A stretch of 64,000 nt of DNA from an uncultured Acetatifactor sp. GTDB lineage: Bacteria; Bacillota; Clostridia; Lachnospirales; Lachnospiraceae. Under the pieces are notes generated by a model that ran no database searches, was not told where the DNA came from, and was given only the letters and a program-made list of their open reading frames with translations. Shown piece by piece: positions 61,838 to 64,000 of the stretch (its first letter is position 1; each line of letters begins with the position of its first letter). A program made the position numbers and the translations under genes. Location: NCBI GenBank assembly GCA_910577035.1, contig CAJTKW010000002.1, forward strand, positions 10,066 through 74,065, in the 5' to 3' direction.

Positions 61838-64000
61838 ATGACAGAAAAAATTAACCGTGAGGAAATGCTGGTTTATTTTGAAGGTTTTGACAGCCTTCAT
61901 CATAAATATTTCAACGATGAGGCAGATTCGGAAGATTTTGCCTTAAGGGAGGAAATTGCAGGCTGCTTTGGCGTAAAGAACCAGCAGGGTCATGAAATTC
62001 AGGAAGTAACGGAGATCTTCCGGACGATCGATAAGGTGTACCATTACGGAAGTGATGAAAACTCCAGAGAAATGAATCTGCTGGAGCAGGTAACAGATAA
62101 GTTTCTGGTGCAGTATGTGGATATAGACGGGATGAAGGAGCTGTTTCGCCCTTCTTTCTTTCACTTTGAATGGATGATGCACCTGGAATACGTGCAGAAG
62201 AAACATGATTACAGTTATTACAGAGACCATTATCTTCATCAGATCCGCAATCTGTACGAGATGCTTTTTTTGCTGCAGGAAAAAGGCCTGTGGCGGGATT
62301 GCATGGAGATATACAGGCAAAGACGGAATACAGTGGCAAACCGCATGGCAGAAAGTGTGGAAGGGCAGAAGAAGGCATTATCGGGGGAAAGTGCAGGGCT
62401 GCTGAGCCGGTCCTTTGGAGACCCGGATGAATGGTGCTATCACTATATTATTTTTTCCACGGCTATTGTATCGGCGCTGGTGCACGATATAGGATACCCG
62501 ATTACCTATATGAAGCGAAATCTGGGTACTTTACAGGACTTTTTGCCGCTGTCAAATCTGTTCATGGGACTGGACGACGGAATTCCAAGGATAAAGAGCC
62601 TGCTGGGCAGCAGTCTGTTGTTTGAGACAGTGGATAATAATGAGATTGTCAGAAAGCTGCGGGAGGATGATCACGGTGCTTATTCCGCAATTATTTTATT
62701 GTGTCAGTATTACGACAACGGTAAAATATTCAGTCTGGAGCCTGCAAAGCGTATGATTATTGAATTGTCAGCGCTGGTGATCTATAATCATACCCTGCGC
62801 CATCATTTTCAAAATGAGAAAAAGTATGACAGATACCAGAATGTTTTTACGGATAATCCTATCTCTTATTTATTCAGACTGTGCGATGACATGCAGGAAT
62901 GGGAGCGGGTTTATTTTGAGATAACAGGGAAAGGGACTTTCTTTATTTGCGATAAATGTAAAAAACCTATGATCCGCAGCAGGAACAAATCACATTATTA
63001 TGAACCCAAAGATAAGGAAGGCCGGATGGACGAGTGCCAATATGAGTATGAATGCGGATGCGGGGCAAAAGGGATCAATACGACAACCTTTCCGTACCGG
63101 CGTCTGATGAATGTTGCACCCTTCACGGAGCTGATACTGGAGGATGACTATAAAGCTGCAGGTGATACGTCCAATGCCAAAGGGGTAAAGGCAGCAGCCG
63201 GGAAAAAGCCAGCGCGGCGGGAAGAACAACGGTGGACTCTGGAATTGAAATGTAATAAGGGCGTGCTGCTGCAGCTGGCCAGATACAATCCGGACTTTGC
63301 AGTGCAAAGGGCAAGAGGAATCCGGGAGCTGCGTGGTCTGACCAGGGGGCAGGCGATGCTTCCCCACCTGTTTGTCAGTACGTTTGTGTCAAACAATCCG
63401 GTAGCAATCAAGACCGAGATACTGAACGAGTTTATAAAGAGAAATCCGGCAATTCAGAAGCAAATTGCAAGTGTACTGGAGAATAGAAGCATAAAGGATG
63501 CTTATGGGGAAAAGGAATTTTGCGAAAGCTGGAGGGAAATTATTGGCGGCATCAGGAGGATGCCCATTGAGGACATACAAGGGCAGATAGCTGATATTTT
63601 CCGGAAGGAATACTGCAAAATGCACCGGATGGACAAAGGAGGGAATGCGGAAGAAAAGGATCCGGCAGAGGCGGAGGAAGTAGCCTGGATCCCGAATACT
63701 TCCATCGGCTTCTACCTTTTTCTGCTCATTTTTTGCAATATTGTAAATAAGGTTGCGTTTGAGAGCGAGGCAGGAAGGGATACGGATGGCAGGAAAAAGC
63801 GGGAAGCATATGAATTGGCATTGAATGCACGGTTTACTGAGTATGGGAACAGGATTGCTGCCGAATGGGAAATATCGGATCCGGAGCTGACGGTTCTGAT
63901 AGCGGATTGTATTGTCTGCAGGTATGGCAATATTTCCGCCGATGATTTTTTTGAGGGAAGGAATTCTTTTCGATATGATCTGCGTATTCCCCTGCGGACT
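61838..64000 (+). CDS. HD-domain phosphohydrolase with zinc ribbon (partial, runs off window)
   Basis: The frame is open for 721 codons from ATG 61838 to the window end. An HD domain fills about residues 125-355: first His in R-D-H-Y-L-H (131/134), the H-D pair in V-H-D-I-G-Y-P (216-217), later His in D-D-H-G-A-Y (279) and Y-N-H-T-L-R-H (318), and last Asp in R-L-C-D-D-M (350). This is a complete metal site set, so phosphohydrolase activity is likely. A CxxC zinc ribbon (C-D-K-C near 371-374 and C-G-C-G about 40 residues later) follows, then a helical region. AAGGAG precedes the start, 26 bases after the ATPase gene. The substrate could be a nucleotide or cyclic nucleotide; not determinable here. 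Confidence 0.8.
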   Translation, partial: MTEKINREEMLVYFEGFDSLHHKYFNDEADSEDFALREEIAGCFGVKNQQGHEIQEVTEIFRTIDKVYHYGSDENSREMNLLEQVTDKFLVQYVDIDGMKELFRPSFFHFEWMMHLEYVQKKHDYSYYRDHYLHQIRNLYEMLFLLQEKGLWRDCMEIYRQRRNTVANRMAESVEGQKKALSGESAGLLSRSFGDPDEWCYHYIIFSTAIVSALVHDIGYPITYMKRNLGTLQDFLPLSNLFMGLDDGIPRIKSLLGSSLLFETVDNNEIVRKLREDDHGAYSAIILLCQYYDNGKIFSLEPAKRMIIELSALVIYNHTLRHHFQNEKKYDRYQNVFTDNPISYLFRLCDDMQEWERVYFEITGKGTFFICDKCKKPMIRSRNKSHYYEPKDKEGRMDECQYEYECGCGAKGINTTTFPYRRLMNVAPFTELILEDDYKAAGDTSNAKGVKAAAGKKPARREEQRWTLELKCNKGVLLQLARYNPDFAVQRARGIRELRGLTRGQAMLPHLFVSTFVSNNPVAIKTEILNEFIKRNPAIQKQIASVLENRSIKDAYGEKEFCESWREIIGGIRRMPIEDIQGQIADIFRKEYCKMHRMDKGGNAEEKDPAEAEEVAWIPNTSIGFYLFLLIFCNIVNKVAFESEAGRDTDGRKKREAYELALNARFTEYGNRIAAEWEISDPELTVLIADCIVCRYGNISADDFFEGRNSFRYDLRIPLRT

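Noticed and set aside
1..64000. CRISPR array, rRNA or tRNA genes
   Set aside because: No regular direct-repeat array, cloverleaf or rRNA-like stretch was noticed on either strand; a covariance-model search would settle it.

Overview
The window looks like a chromosomal segment of a Gram-positive, spore-forming-lineage Clostridia bacterium, most likely a Lachnospiraceae gut anaerobe. Reasons: mid GC with strong AGGAGG-type ribosome sites and several TTG/GTG starts; Firmicutes gene orders (ftsE-ftsX-hydrolase-ctpA, mbl-flhO-flhP, comF-yvyF, cdaA-cdaR-glmM); a DNA-binding domain like that of Spo0A; flagellar accessory genes; and a long exopolysaccharide cluster with EpsG- and WbaP-type proteins. 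No RNA gene or CRISPR array was recognised.

Layout. 1-8.7 kb: the end of a CvfB-like S1 protein, a YjfB-like small protein, a PucR-type regulator, then ftsE, ftsX, a LytM (M23) hydrolase gene broken by a frameshift, a CtpA protease and a large hybrid histidine kinase. 8.7-10.8 kb: a divergent pair of a small HTH regulator and a membrane Ser/Thr kinase. 11.1-16.1 kb: a polymer O-acetylation set (SGNH-like, MBOAT, SGNH-like) followed by a secreted repeat protein. 16.1-17.6 kb: a GNAT-like gene with its own promoter.

17.7-23.7 kb is the most unusual stretch. A 5' fragment of uvrB (90 codons then a stop), preceded by two LexA-like boxes, is separated by 3.9 kb of AT-richer cargo from a complete uvrB. 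The cargo is a RHH-PIN toxin-antitoxin pair, a second toxin-antitoxin pair with a truncated RelE/ParE toxin, a nucleotidyltransferase, and RhuM-like and DUF2971 pseudogenes. The two uvrB starts are only about 81% identical over 76 codons, then perfectly identical for 44 bp up to the break. This is what integration of an element carrying a replacement 5' end into uvrB would leave. uvrA follows directly.

26.8-39.1 kb is core: mbl, two rod/hook genes, a FlgJ-type rod-binding protein, recD2, comF, a YvyF-like protein, two membrane proteins, cdaA, cdaR, glmM and an HPr. 39.2-40.3 kb (minus strand) is a DUF3048 lipoprotein.

40.5-58.4 kb is an exopolysaccharide locus: a DPM1-like glycosyltransferase, a receiver-less Spo0A-type DNA-binding protein, GT-C-like membrane proteins, a priming sugar transferase, a Wzz-like protein with a degenerate kinase domain, several GT2/GT4 enzymes, an EpsG polymerase, an O-antigen-ligase-like protein and a CapD/FlaA1 dehydratase.

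58.5-64 kb holds a tight three-gene operon behind a good sigma-A promoter and a palindrome: an unrecognised 701-residue protein, a ParA/MinD-type ATPase and an HD-phosphohydrolase with a zinc ribbon that runs off the window. I cannot match it to a described system; with the uvrB island it is the best candidate for something new.
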